From: Halioglobus japonicus
Lineage (GTDB): Bacteria > Pseudomonadota > Gammaproteobacteria > Pseudomonadales > Halieaceae
DNA length: 64,000 bases
Assembly: GCA_902705825.1 (NCBI GenBank)
Contig: CACSIL010000003.1
Span: forward strand, 100,125-164,124
Reading direction: 5' to 3'
The position numbers and the translations under genes are program-made. The notes beneath the pieces were generated by a model that saw only the letters and a program-made list of their open reading frames with translations, had not been told where the DNA came from and made no database searches. Shown here one piece after another: positions 9,335 through 18,323 of this stretch; positions within the stretch are counted from its first letter, which is position 1; each line of letters begins with the position of its first letter.

Positions 9335-10135
9335 TTAAGCGGCCGCCCGCGTTGCAGACTTTTCCAGCTCTGCGTGCAAATCGAGGAACTGCCCAGTTAG
9401 CTTGTGACTGGGTGCCATATCGATCAGCGGCCGGTGATCGCGGTGCGATTCTTTCATCTTCACCGAGCTGTTGAGATAGGTTTTGAACACTGGCAGCCCC
9501 TCGGACTCCAGCTCCGCCACCAGTTCACCGGGCAATCTCGCCTGCGAGTTGAACTGGTTGATAATAACGCCCTCCACTTCCAGATCGGGGTTGTGATCCT
9601 CCTGCAGCTCGCCGATGTTATCCAGCAGTGAATACAGGCTCTGGCGAGCAAAGCTGTCACAATCGAACGGAATCAACACGGTATCCGCAGCAATCAATGC
9701 GGATTTGGAATAGAAGTTGAAGCTGGGCGGTGTGTCAATGTACACCCGGTCGTACTCGTCGTTGAGTTTTTCCAGCGCATCGCGCAATTTGTAGATCTTG
9801 TAGCGCGATTCCAGCTCTTTCTCCATCGTGGCCAGCACCGGACTGGAGGGCAGCAGAAACAGGTTCTCGTAAGGGGTTTCCCAGACGAAGGAATCCGGGT
9901 TTTTACGCATTTTGCGCGAGCCCACCGTCTGCCGATACAAACCGGCCACGCCCTGCGCTTCGGCGGGAAAGGCGTCAGCGTCGATCTCTCCGACCAGATA
10001 GTGCGTGGTGTTGCCCTGCACATCGAGGTCTATCACCAGAGTGCGATAGCCCATCGCCGCTGATATTGCGGCCAGATTACAGGCAATACTGGTCTTGCCG
10101 ACCCCACCTTTTTGATTGAATACAACGCGTTTCAT
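9335..10135 (-). CDS. ParA-family ATPase (orphan)
   Basis: A 266-residue MinD/ParA-type P-loop ATPase with the deviant Walker A motif KGGVGKT at residues 9-15, the DLDVQGNTT switch, and the Walker B-like YIDTPPSF. Such ATPases position chromosomes, plasmids or protein clusters on the nucleoid or membrane. No parB or partner is adjacent, and there is no N-terminal DNA-binding extension of the plasmid type. A chromosomal orphan ParA is the most likely reading. It stands alone between divergent and intergenic regions. Confidence 0.88.
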   Translation of the reverse strand: MKRVVFNQKGGVGKTSIACNLAAISAAMGYRTLVIDLDVQGNTTHYLVGEIDADAFPAEAQGVAGLYRQTVGSRKMRKNPDSFVWETPYENLFLLPSSPVLATMEKELESRYKIYKLRDALEKLNDEYDRVYIDTPPSFNFYSKSALIAADTVLIPFDCDSFARQSLYSLLDNIGELQEDHNPDLEVEGVIINQFNSQARLPGELVAELESEGLPVFKTYLNSSVKMKESHRDHRPLIDMAPSHKLTGQFLDLHAELEKSATRAAA

Positions 10136-10190
10136 AAGCAGATGACCCAGCTGGATTTGAAGAAAAAGGTTGCTCTGCTAGTGTAAACAA

Positions 10191-10214
10191 TGGCGCCCTG
10201 TAATGTAAGCGCCA
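10191..10214 (-). terminator. Possible weak terminator after the alcohol dehydrogenase gene
   Basis: On the minus strand a 6-bp stem TGGCGC/GCGCCA with a 12-base loop is followed by TTGTTT. It lies between the dehydrogenase stop and the start of the ParA gene. The short stem makes this tentative. Confidence 0.3.
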
Positions 10215-10270
10215 GCCCTGACGAAACACCGAATTTCTCGCCGGAATGTCCGCTGCACTGCGCGTTAACG

Positions 10271-11425
10271 CTACCAGATGTCCTTGTACAGTTGCACGAT
10301 ATCCCGCGCATCGGGGATGCGTGGGTTATTGGCCGGCGAGCCTGAATCCAGCGCCTGCTGCGCCATCAGCTCGAGCGTATCAAACCAGACATCGCGTGCT
10401 ATACCGAATGCTTTTGGCCCGGGCACCTGCAGATCTGTGGTGAGGGCAGCCAGCGCATCCACCAACTTCGCACAGGCGAGCTGGTCGGTGTCCGCCGGCT
10501 CCGCTATGCCCATATAGCGCGCGCACTCGGCATAGCGCTGTGGGGCATGATCGACCGTCCATGCGGTGATCCGGGGCAGCAGCATGGCATTGCTCAAGCC
10601 GTGGGGCACATGGAACAGCGCACCAATGGGGCGGCTCATGCCGTGAATCAGCGTCACCGAGGCATTGGCAAAGGCGATGCCGCCCTGGGTCGCGGCCAAC
10701 ATCATCGCCTCGCGCGCCTGCCGGTTGTCCGGCTCGGCACAGGCCGTGCGGATATTCTGGTAGATCGTGCGCATCGCCGTGAGCGCGATACTGTCGGTGA
10801 ACGGGTTGGCCTTGCGGCTGATATACGCCTCCAGCGCATGGCACAGGCTATCGATGCCGGTGTCTGCCGTGAGCCGGTAGGGCATGGTCAACGTCAGCTC
10901 ATAGTCCACAAGGGCTGCCACCGGCATCAGTCCCAGGCCCATACACAACATTTTTTCCTGTGTATCGGTATCCGTGATGATGGCCACGCGCGTGGCTTCG
11001 GAGCCTGTCCCTGCGGTGGTCGGAATGGCGATAATCGGCAGACCACTATCCACCTGGCGCGGCACCTTGTAGTCCCGCATAACACCACCGTGCTCAGCCA
11101 GTACGGCTACGGCCTTGGCCGTGTCCAGAGAACTGCCGCCACCGAGTGCCACCACACAATCGAAATTGCCGCCGCGCAACTGCGCGAGCGCGGCATTCAC
11201 ACTGTCAGTGGTAGGATCCGGCACGCAGTCACCGAACAGACCATAGTCGATACAGGCCTCATCCAGCGGCGCCTGCAGTTGCGCACAATAACCGCTGTCG
11301 ACCATGTACGGGTCTGTGACAAGCAGGGGCCGCGACAGCCCCAGCTCGGCAAGCGTGGCGACCAACTGCCCGCTGGCGCCCGCACCGACCCGCAGGATAC
11401 GCGGCAGGTTGATGTTCGCGGCCAA
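10271..11425 (-). CDS. Iron-containing alcohol dehydrogenase
   Basis: A group III (Fe-dependent) NAD(P) alcohol dehydrogenase of about 384 residues. It shows the GGGSSLDTAK cofactor loop, the TTAGTGSE segment, and the metal-ligand regions DSLCHALEAYIS and HVPHGLSNAMLLP. Two TTG starts are possible. The one at 11425 is preferred because AAGGG sits 8 bases upstream; the other at 11446 would overlap fklB by 17 bases. Either way it is tightly coupled downstream of fklB. Its alcohol substrate is unknown. Confidence 0.9.
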   Translation of the reverse strand: MAANINLPRILRVGAGASGQLVATLAELGLSRPLLVTDPYMVDSGYCAQLQAPLDEACIDYGLFGDCVPDPTTDSVNAALAQLRGGNFDCVVALGGGSSLDTAKAVAVLAEHGGVMRDYKVPRQVDSGLPIIAIPTTAGTGSEATRVAIITDTDTQEKMLCMGLGLMPVAALVDYELTLTMPYRLTADTGIDSLCHALEAYISRKANPFTDSIALTAMRTIYQNIRTACAEPDNRQAREAMMLAATQGGIAFANASVTLIHGMSRPIGALFHVPHGLSNAMLLPRITAWTVDHAPQRYAECARYMGIAEPADTDQLACAKLVDALAALTTDLQVPGPKAFGIARDVWFDTLELMAQQALDSGSPANNPRIPDARDIVQLYKDIW

Positions 11426-11429
11426 ACTA

Positions 11430-12065
11430 TCAGCCCTTGATATCAATCAGGTGAATTTCAAACACCAGTGCGGTGTTGGGTGGAATGGCATTGCCTGCAC
11501 CCTGCTCGCCGTAGGCCAGCTGCGGCGGGCAAGCAATCCGCCACTTGTCACCTACCGACATCATTTGCAACGCCTCAGTCCACGCCGGAATCACCTGATG
11601 AACACCAAATTCAGCGGGTTCGCCGCGCTGCACGGAGCTGTCAAACACAGTCCCGTCAACCAGCGTGCCGTGGTAGTGCGTGACGACTGTTGATTGCGGG
11701 CCAGGGCTGGTACCGCCGTTACCGCTTTCCAGCACTTCATACTGCAGGCCGCTGGCGGTAGTAGACACGCCTTCGCGCGCGGCGTTGGCAGTCAGAAATT
11801 GCTTTGCCAGCGCCTCACTCTTGGCGCCGAGCTCCGCCGCCTTCTCCTGCTGGCGGCGCTGAATCACCTCGTAGCTGGGATTGATCTCTTCTTGTGTGAC
11901 AGCAGACTGCTGTTGCCCATACCAGTGTTGGATGCCAGCGATAACGGCTTCCACATCCAGCCCGTCAAAGTCATTGCGCAGCAATTGATTGCCAAATTGC
12001 AGCCCAAAACCATAGCTGGCTTTTTGTTCGTCAGTGTTGAGTTCGACTTCAGGAAGTAATGCCAT
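11430..12065 (-). CDS. fklB: FKBP-type peptidyl-prolyl cis-trans isomerase (FklB-like)
   Basis: A 211-residue FKBP22-type isomerase. The N-terminal helical dimerisation domain (ASYGFGLQFGNQL) is followed from about residue 103 by an FKBP domain with TASGLQYEVL, GTVFDSSVQRGEPAEF and LAYGEQGAGNAIPPN, closely like E. coli FklB. There is no signal peptide, so it is probably cytosolic. Its stop lies just ahead of the alcohol dehydrogenase start, suggesting cotranscription. It diverges from the DUF924 gene. Confidence 0.93.
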   Translation of the reverse strand: MALLPEVELNTDEQKASYGFGLQFGNQLLRNDFDGLDVEAVIAGIQHWYGQQQSAVTQEEINPSYEVIQRRQQEKAAELGAKSEALAKQFLTANAAREGVSTTASGLQYEVLESGNGGTSPGPQSTVVTHYHGTLVDGTVFDSSVQRGEPAEFGVHQVIPAWTEALQMMSVGDKWRIACPPQLAYGEQGAGNAIPPNTALVFEIHLIDIKG

Positions 12066-12143
12066 ATGTAATTTCCGCTATCATGAGTTCAAAAGAAGGG
12101 GCGCACTTTAACATATCAGGCCAATAACGGGAGGCTCACAGTG

Positions 12144-12734
12144 ATGGAGAAGACCATCGACGCCATTCACAACTTCTGGTTCGGGGAACTGGATGAGAAC
12201 GGCCTGTGTACAACTGACAGACATGCGCTTTGGTTTGGCGCCAGCGATGCAACCGATGCACTCTGCCGCAAACAGTTTGGCGCGGCGCTTGAGCAGGCGT
12301 TGGCCGGGGAGTTACAGGACTGGGCGCAGACCGACCGCGGCCTGCTGGCGCTGGTGGTGTTACTGGACCAATTGTCCCGCAATATCCACCGCAACACCGC
12401 GCGCGCCTTCGCCGGAGATCCCAGCGCGCTTTGGCTGGCACAAACGACAATCGCCTCTGGCCGCCACCTGCAACTGCCTGCCATTCACCGCGTGTTTCTC
12501 TACCTGCCACTGGAGCATTGCGAGGATCTGGCGGTACAGGAAAAAAGCGTTGCGCTGTTCGATGCATTGGCAGACAAGGCCGGGGATGCACAGTTTGACA
12601 GCTTCAGTCGCTTCGCCATTGCCCACCGTGATGTCATCGCCCAATTTGGCCGGTTTCCCCACCGCAATGCCGCACTGGGGCGGCGTTCAAGCGCAGAGGA
12701 ACTGGCCTACCTGAAAAAGCACGGCGGTTTTTAA
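12144..12734 (+). CDS. DUF924 family protein
   Basis: The 196-residue product begins MEKTIDAIHNFWFGELDENG, the typical opening of DUF924 proteins. LVVLLDQLSRNIHR is the family hallmark. These are helical, TPR-like-fold soluble proteins of unknown function. GGGAGG at 12129-12134 serves either this ATG or the GTG three bases earlier. Its stop overlaps the stop of the convergent NUDIX gene by four bases. Confidence 0.85.
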   Translation: MEKTIDAIHNFWFGELDENGLCTTDRHALWFGASDATDALCRKQFGAALEQALAGELQDWAQTDRGLLALVVLLDQLSRNIHRNTARAFAGDPSALWLAQTTIASGRHLQLPAIHRVFLYLPLEHCEDLAVQEKSVALFDALADKAGDAQFDSFSRFAIAHRDVIAQFGRFPHRNAALGRRSSAEELAYLKKHGGF

Positions 12735-13348
12735 CCCGACCGGGGCACCCTGTCGCCAGGCCCCACAGATACCGGGCGCAACGCATAGTGCTTTCCCGTC
12801 ATCTGTGCCTGCCATACCGCGAACGCGCCGCTATCGAGATCATCATAGGCCTGCTGAATGGAATCATTCACCTGCTGATACGCGAGCTCCTCCCAGGGAC
12901 ACTCCTCACGGGTAAAAAATCGACAGTTCATCGACTCCACGCCCGGCTCGCACAGCGTCGTATTCACCGTCGCCCGAAAGCCCATGTAAAGCTGGTTGAT
13001 AAATGTGATACTGCCGCTCATATACAACTGCAACCGCTCCGGCGGCAGCACCACACCCGCCTCCTCCTGCAGTTCACGCGCGGCGCCCTCGGCCAGGGTC
13101 TCCCCCTGCTCCAGAAAACCGCCGGGAATGGCCCACTTACCGCGCTGCGGGTCCAGATCGCGCTGCACCCACAGCAGACGCTTGCCGCAGGCGACAAACG
13201 CGGTGACCACAACGCGGGGATGGTCGTGCAGAGCGACCTGACAACGCTGGCAAAACCAGTGATTACGCACCTCATTACCGACCACATGCGGCAGCAGCGG
13301 ACCACCGCAATCGGGGCAAAAATTCATGTCAGCTACAGGTGTGCTCAT
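12731..13348 (-). CDS. NUDIX hydrolase with N-terminal zinc ribbon
   Basis: A 205-residue nucleoside-diphosphate-linked-moiety hydrolase. A zinc ribbon (FCPDCGG then FCQRC) precedes the Nudix box GFLEQGETLAEGAARELQEE, which matches GX5EX7REUXEEXGU. The layout resembles NudC-like or ADP-ribose pyrophosphatase-like enzymes, but it is shorter than NudC and lacks its N-terminal domain. The ATG at 13348 begins MSTPVADMNFC and is preceded by AGGG. The substrate is not assignable. Confidence 0.88.
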   Translation of the reverse strand: MSTPVADMNFCPDCGGPLLPHVVGNEVRNHWFCQRCQVALHDHPRVVVTAFVACGKRLLWVQRDLDPQRGKWAIPGGFLEQGETLAEGAARELQEEAGVVLPPERLQLYMSGSITFINQLYMGFRATVNTTLCEPGVESMNCRFFTREECPWEELAYQQVNDSIQQAYDDLDSGAFAVWQAQMTGKHYALRPVSVGPGDRVPRSG

Positions 13349-13426
13349 CGTGCCCTGACGATAGCACTTTGCCTTGGCAAAAGCATTGCGGCTATGCTGG
13401 CGACCTGACAACTGTAGAGGGCTTCC

Positions 13427-14713
13427 ATGAGAGACTCAGAATTGAACGTACAACTGCTACTCACCGGCAACGAAATCATGAGTGGCGACACCGTGGATTC
13501 CAACTCTGCGATGATTGCACAGCGCCTCGGCGAGCTGGCTATCGGCGTCTACCGCAAGGTCACGGTGGGCGATGATGTGCCGCTGTTAACGCAGGAACTG
13601 ACGGCAATGTGCGCCAGCGCCGATCTGGTTATCGTCAACGGTGGGCTGGGGCCAACCATCGATGATCTCACCGCGGAAATTCTCGCGGCGGTTGCCGGTG
13701 TCCCACTTCAGGAACACCCGGAGGCGGTTGCACACCTGCAACAGTGGTGTGCAAAGCGCAACCTGCACCTCAACGCCGCTAACATGAAACAGGCGATGCT
13801 TCCTGCGGGGGCCGCCATTGTCGACAACCCTGTCGGCAGTGCAGTGGGCTTTGAGCTGACGGTGGGCACTTGTCGCGTGATCTGCACACCCGGCGTGCCC
13901 GGAGAATTGCGGCCCATGCTGGACGGTATCGTGGCCGACCTGGCCGCGAAGCTGCAGCGCCCTATGGAACGCAACATTCTGCGCCTGCAAACGTTCGGCC
14001 TGGGCGAGTCCACCGCGCAACAGATCATCACCGACAAAATACCCGACTGGCCGCAGGCCGTGGAATTGGGCTTTCGCGCGGGCGCACCGCAAATGGAGAT
14101 CAAACTCAGCATTAGCAACGCTGCAGCGCGCGACGCGCAACAGCGCTGCCGTGATCAACTACAGCAGTTGTTCGGAGACCACATTATCGGCGAGGGCGAT
14201 ACCACGCTGGCACAGCGCGTACTCGAATTATTGCGCGAACGCGGCGCCACACTGACCACCGCCGAGTCCTGCACAGGTGGCCTGATCGCCTCTCAACTCA
14301 CCCGCGTGCCCGGCTCTTCCGAGGGCTTTCACGCCGGCTTCGTCACCTACTCCAACGCGATCAAGCATTCGGTGCTGGGTGTCCGTGAAGACACTCTGGC
14401 CGAGCACGGCGCTGTCAGCGAGGAAGTGGTGCGAGAGATGGCGCTGGGTGCATTGGAGCGCGCCAGTGCAGATTACGCCATTGCCGTGTCCGGCATCGCC
14501 GGGCCCGATGGCGGTTCAGCAGAAAAACCGGTGGGCACCGTCTGGATAGCCTGGGGTGATCGCGACAATATTCGCGCGCGCGGACTGTGTTGGCCGGTAG
14601 AGCGCACACTGTTCCAGACCATGATCGCCGCCGCCGGGCTGGATATGATACGCCGCATATTACTGGGCGTTGAGGAGGAGCCGCGCTATTTCGGTCAGCG
14701 TCGAATACGCTGA
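13427..14713 (+). CDS. cinA: CinA-like nicotinamide-nucleotide amidase
   Basis: A 428-residue two-domain CinA. The N-terminal MoaB/molybdopterin-binding-like COG1058 domain (LTGNEIMSGDTVDSNS; NGGLGPTIDDLT) acts in related proteins as an ADP-ribose pyrophosphatase. The C-terminal PncC domain (TTAESCTGGLIASQLT; GIAGPDGGS) deamidates nicotinamide mononucleotide in pyridine-nucleotide recycling. Full-length, no frameshift. recA, the usual neighbour in many proteobacteria, is not in this window. Confidence 0.93.
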   Translation: MRDSELNVQLLLTGNEIMSGDTVDSNSAMIAQRLGELAIGVYRKVTVGDDVPLLTQELTAMCASADLVIVNGGLGPTIDDLTAEILAAVAGVPLQEHPEAVAHLQQWCAKRNLHLNAANMKQAMLPAGAAIVDNPVGSAVGFELTVGTCRVICTPGVPGELRPMLDGIVADLAAKLQRPMERNILRLQTFGLGESTAQQIITDKIPDWPQAVELGFRAGAPQMEIKLSISNAAARDAQQRCRDQLQQLFGDHIIGEGDTTLAQRVLELLRERGATLTTAESCTGGLIASQLTRVPGSSEGFHAGFVTYSNAIKHSVLGVREDTLAEHGAVSEEVVREMALGALERASADYAIAVSGIAGPDGGSAEKPVGTVWIAWGDRDNIRARGLCWPVERTLFQTMIAAAGLDMIRRILLGVEEEPRYFGQRRIR

Positions 14714-14738
14714 TCAGCGCATCGTTGAGCAGTGCGTA

Positions 14739-15383
14739 TCAGGGCTGCAACTGCTCAATGACCCATTCCCGCTGAGCGCCGCGCCGATAGACGAAGCGAT
14801 CGTGTAAACGGTGCTCGCCGCCCTGCCAGAACTCCAACCGCGCTGGCAGTACTCTATAGCCTCCCCAGAACTCAGGCATGGGGATTTCACCATCGCCGAA
14901 TCTGTCGCGCATCTGTTGCGCCCGCATTTCCAGCGCGGCGCGATCGGCGATCGCCTGACTTTGCCTGGACGCCCAGGCTGCTATCTGACTTTCACGCGGA
15001 CGAGTGGCAAAGTACGCAGCCGACTCAGTGCTGCTTATTTTTTGCGCAGTGCCGGTAGCAATGACCTGCCGGTCCAACACATTCCAGGGAAAGTGGATGG
15101 AGACACGCGGGTCGCGTTCAATGGCGCGTGCTTTGTCGCTGTCGTAATTGGTGTAGAACACAAAACCGCCTTGGGACAATCCCTTTAGCAACACAATGCG
15201 TTGCCAGGGCGCACCGTGCTCGTCCACCGTGCCGAGCACCATCGCGGTCGGATCGTTCAGCTCTGCCGCTATCGCCTGTTCCAGCCATGTTTCAAACTGT
15301 CGCATCGGACACGCATCGAGCATGTCCCGGCTCAGGCCGGCGGCGGTGTATTCGCGTCGGAATTGCTCGTATCGCACTGTCAT
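14739..15383 (-). CDS. pdxH: Pyridoxamine 5'-phosphate oxidase
   Basis: FMN enzyme that oxidises pyridoxine- or pyridoxamine-5'-phosphate to pyridoxal 5'-phosphate. The 214-residue length matches E. coli PdxH (218). Family signatures are visible: RIVLLKG, FYTNYDSDKA, the FMN-contacting RPRESQIAAWASRQSQ, and the C-terminal LHDRFVYRR. It is convergent with cinA and divergent from the acetyltransferase gene; promoters are presumably in the 63-base gap. Confidence 0.96.
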   Translation of the reverse strand: MTVRYEQFRREYTAAGLSRDMLDACPMRQFETWLEQAIAAELNDPTAMVLGTVDEHGAPWQRIVLLKGLSQGGFVFYTNYDSDKARAIERDPRVSIHFPWNVLDRQVIATGTAQKISSTESAAYFATRPRESQIAAWASRQSQAIADRAALEMRAQQMRDRFGDGEIPMPEFWGGYRVLPARLEFWQGGEHRLHDRFVYRRGAQREWVIEQLQP

Positions 15384-15446
15384 ATCCTGCTAATCTATCA
15401 GCGGGTATAGTAGCCGCCGGGCAATGCAGAGGCAAAGTTTCGCAGA

Positions 15447-16046
15447 ATGAATACTGCACCAACAATTCGCGACGCGAATCCGGCTGATCTGGATTCCCTT
15501 GTCGATACTCTCAGCGATGCCTTTGCTGAAGACCCTATGTTCAACTGGTTATTTCCCAGCACCCGCCTGTACCCGGCGTTCTTCCGCATGCTGGTAAAGG
15601 ACGTGTATCTGCCACGCGGAATCGTCCACATGGATGAGCAGGGTCGCGCCGCAGCCTTGTGGTTACCGCCCGAAGAGCGCATGAAAATTGCACCTCGCCT
15701 GCCCCTGCTGCGCTTTGGTCAGAAGCTGCTGCGCTTAAATGGCCTGCGCCCGGTCTGGCGCGTGATACGACAGAGTTCAATCTTCGCCAAGCATCACCCC
15801 AAGGAACCCCACTACTACCTGCAGTTCATCGGCTGCCAGCGCAGCGAGCAGGGGCGCGGCATTGGCGCAGCATTACTCAAGCGCGGCATCCAGATCTGTG
15901 ACGAGCGCGGCATGCCGGCCTACCTGGAGTGCTCCAACCCCCGCAATATTCCGCTGTACAAGCGCCATGGCTTCACTGTCACAAGCCAGCAGGCCGTGGG
16001 CAAGAACGGGCCGATGGCATGGTTTATGTGGCGCGACCCGCGCTGA
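15447..16046 (+). CDS. GNAT family N-acetyltransferase
   Basis: A 199-residue acetyl-CoA-dependent acetyltransferase. The acetyl-CoA pyrophosphate loop is QRSEQGRGIGAALL, followed by ECSNPRNIPLYKRHGF, the usual motif B region. The N-terminal half (FAEDPMFNWLFP) resembles the group related to puromycin acetyltransferase. The acceptor substrate is unknown. It ends 8 bases before a convergent small gene. Confidence 0.85.
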   Translation: MNTAPTIRDANPADLDSLVDTLSDAFAEDPMFNWLFPSTRLYPAFFRMLVKDVYLPRGIVHMDEQGRAAALWLPPEERMKIAPRLPLLRFGQKLLRLNGLRPVWRVIRQSSIFAKHHPKEPHYYLQFIGCQRSEQGRGIGAALLKRGIQICDERGMPAYLECSNPRNIPLYKRHGFTVTSQQAVGKNGPMAWFMWRDPR

Positions 16047-16053
16047 GCCAACC

Positions 16054-16353
16054 TCAGTCTTTGGTACTCGGATAGACCGGTGCCCGCTTTGCCATTGCAG
16101 GAATCTGTGGAAAGGTAAAAAAATCCTGCCAGTCTTCACCAAAATCTTGCGCGATGCCGCGGCCATAGACGGATTGATAACAGCGATCCATCGCACCAGT
16201 CAGCGACTCTGGCGTGGCTATGGACATCAATACAGCGGCCTCCATCATGCCCTCGGTGCGAAGCCGCTGGGCAGGGGCAACATCGTCGCCCTCCGCCAGT
16301 GCGGAAAACATCGTGTGCCAGCGTTGCTCGAGTTCGGTTTCCAGTACCTGCAT
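16054..16353 (-). CDS. Hypothetical small cytoplasmic protein
   Basis: The 99-residue product starts MQVLETELEQRWHTMF. GGAGGAG lies 8-14 bases upstream of this ATG, so a longer frame to 16584 is rejected. It is acidic and helical in appearance, ending KRAPVYPSTKD, with no signal peptide. No family is recognised. It is divergent from ggt and convergent with the acetyltransferase. Confidence 0.6.
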   Translation of the reverse strand: MQVLETELEQRWHTMFSALAEGDDVAPAQRLRTEGMMEAAVLMSIATPESLTGAMDRCYQSVYGRGIAQDFGEDWQDFFTFPQIPAMAKRAPVYPSTKD

Positions 16354-16472
16354 TTTGCGATCTCCTCCGCGTGTGAGTCTTTCCTGCCTGGCATCAAAAT
16401 AACGCGATGAGTATGCGTGGCAAATCAAAACAGTTAAAGTCGGGCATCTGTGATAATTGAGGAGCCCCGCCT

Positions 16473-18260
16473 GTGACGGTTTTGCGGCATTCACTTCTGT
16501 TCCTGAGCCTGCTGGGGCATACCCTGCTGCCCTACGCTGCGCCTGCCCCGCAGGCCAGCGCACCGGCAACCCCGGCGCCGACAAGCAGCGTCCAGTTAGA
16601 GACGCCCGAACCCATTATCGATTACCGCGAGCGTTTCATCCCGGTGGTCGCGCGCCACGGTATGGTCGTGGGGCCCGAGCAACTTGCTGCGGAAGTCGGT
16701 GCGCAAATGCTGCGCCAGGGCGGCAATGCGATAGATGCTGCAGTAGCGACAGGATTTGCATTGGCGGTGACCTACCCCCGCGCGGGCAACCTCGCCGGCG
16801 GTGGCTTTATGCTTATTCACCTGGCCGGCGATAATCGGCAAACACTGATCGATTACCGCGAAAGCGCCCCCGCCGCCGCTAGCCGCGATATGTTCCTGAA
16901 CGCCGAGGGCGAGCTGGACCAACAACGCGAGTATTTCAGCCTGCAATCTGCAGGTGTACCCGGCACGGTCGCAGGCCTGCTCTACGCACTGGATAAATAC
17001 GGCTCGCTGAGCCGAGAACAGGTGTTGGCACCGGCCATAGCACTGGCCAAAGAAGGCTTTCCAGTATCGTTTGCACTGTCCTTTGAAATTGACGCCAGCG
17101 CGAAACGTCTGCGGCAAAACCCGGCGGCAGAGCGCCTGTTTTTCAAGCCCGATGGCTCAGTCTATGCAATAGGTGACACCTGGCGGCAACCCGATCTGGC
17201 CTGGACATTGAGTCAGATCAGCGACAGCGGTGCAGACGGTTTTTATCGCGGCGAAGTGGCACAGCGCATCACCGTTGAGATGGAGGCCGGGGGCGGCCTG
17301 ATCACCGCCGCAGACCTCGCCGATTACCGTGTCGTCGAGCGACAACCGGTACGCGGCACCTACCGGGGCTTTGAAGTAGTCTCCACACCTCCACCCTCTT
17401 CCGGCGGCGTGCATATACTGCAAATTCTGAACGTACTGGAAGGCTATGACCTACAGGCGATGGGCCACAATTCCGCCGACTACCTGCACCACCTCACAGA
17501 AAGCATGAAACTGGCGTACGCCGATCGCAGCCTCTATCTGGCAGACCCGGATTTCGTGGATGTGCCGGTGATGCAATTGATCGACAAAGGCTACGCCAGC
17601 CGCCAGCGGGCGCGTATCGATAGCAAACAGGCAACACCGGCGGTAGAGATCGCTCCCGGGCGACCGCTGGGTCCCGAAAGCACTGAAACCACCCACTACA
17701 GCGTGGCCGACCGCTTCGGCAATGTTGTCAGCAACACCTATACACTGAATTTCAGCTTCGGCTCCAACATCGCCGTGCCGGGCACGGGTATGCTGCTGAA
17801 TAATGAAATGGCGGATTTCGCCGCCAACCCCGGCAGTGCCAATGCCTTTGGACTGGTGCAGGGCGAAGCCAACAAAATAGAACCCGGTAAACGCCCCCTT
17901 TCCTCGATGAGCCCTACCATTGTATTGCAGGATGGCAAACCCTGGTTAGCCACTGGCAGCCCCGGCGGCAGCGTGATTATCACGACGGTATTGCAAATGG
18001 TGCTGAATGCGATGGAATTCGATATGAATGTCGCGACCGCCGCGGCAGAACCGAGAATCCACCACCAGTGGATGCCCGATGTACTGAGAATGGAAGAGGG
18101 TTTCAGCCCGGACACCATCCACCTGCTGAAGGCCATGGGCCAACCCGTGGATATCGCAAATCGCACCACCGGGCGCACTAATTCCATAATGATCGAGGAT
18201 GGCTGGCTGTATGGCGCCACCGATGCCAGGCGGCCCGGCGGATGGGTGGCAGGGTATTAA
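16473..18260 (+). CDS. ggt: Gamma-glutamyltransferase (glutathione hydrolase)
   Basis: A periplasmic N-terminal-nucleophile hydrolase that cleaves the gamma-glutamyl bond of glutathione. The 595-residue precursor starts at GTG, with TTGAGGAG about 8 bases upstream, and carries a signal peptide (LLFLSLLGHTLLPYAAPA). Autoprocessing is expected before Thr406 in TTHYSVADRFGNVV, which would be the nucleophile of the small subunit. NEMADF and the glycine-rich oxyanion region SPGGS are present. Length matches the family (about 580). It is monocistronic. Confidence 0.95.
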   Translation: MTVLRHSLLFLSLLGHTLLPYAAPAPQASAPATPAPTSSVQLETPEPIIDYRERFIPVVARHGMVVGPEQLAAEVGAQMLRQGGNAIDAAVATGFALAVTYPRAGNLAGGGFMLIHLAGDNRQTLIDYRESAPAAASRDMFLNAEGELDQQREYFSLQSAGVPGTVAGLLYALDKYGSLSREQVLAPAIALAKEGFPVSFALSFEIDASAKRLRQNPAAERLFFKPDGSVYAIGDTWRQPDLAWTLSQISDSGADGFYRGEVAQRITVEMEAGGGLITAADLADYRVVERQPVRGTYRGFEVVSTPPPSSGGVHILQILNVLEGYDLQAMGHNSADYLHHLTESMKLAYADRSLYLADPDFVDVPVMQLIDKGYASRQRARIDSKQATPAVEIAPGRPLGPESTETTHYSVADRFGNVVSNTYTLNFSFGSNIAVPGTGMLLNNEMADFAANPGSANAFGLVQGEANKIEPGKRPLSSMSPTIVLQDGKPWLATGSPGGSVIITTVLQMVLNAMEFDMNVATAAAEPRIHHQWMPDVLRMEEGFSPDTIHLLKAMGQPVDIANRTTGRTNSIMIEDGWLYGATDARRPGGWVAGY

Positions 18261-18323
18261 CGGCCGCGTGCCGAGACGTGCCACTGACTTTAAGAACACA
18301 GCGTTGCACAAGGTGATGATGTG

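Noticed and set aside
10547-11440. 297-codon plus-strand frame
   Set aside because: Opposite the alcohol dehydrogenase; no family features.
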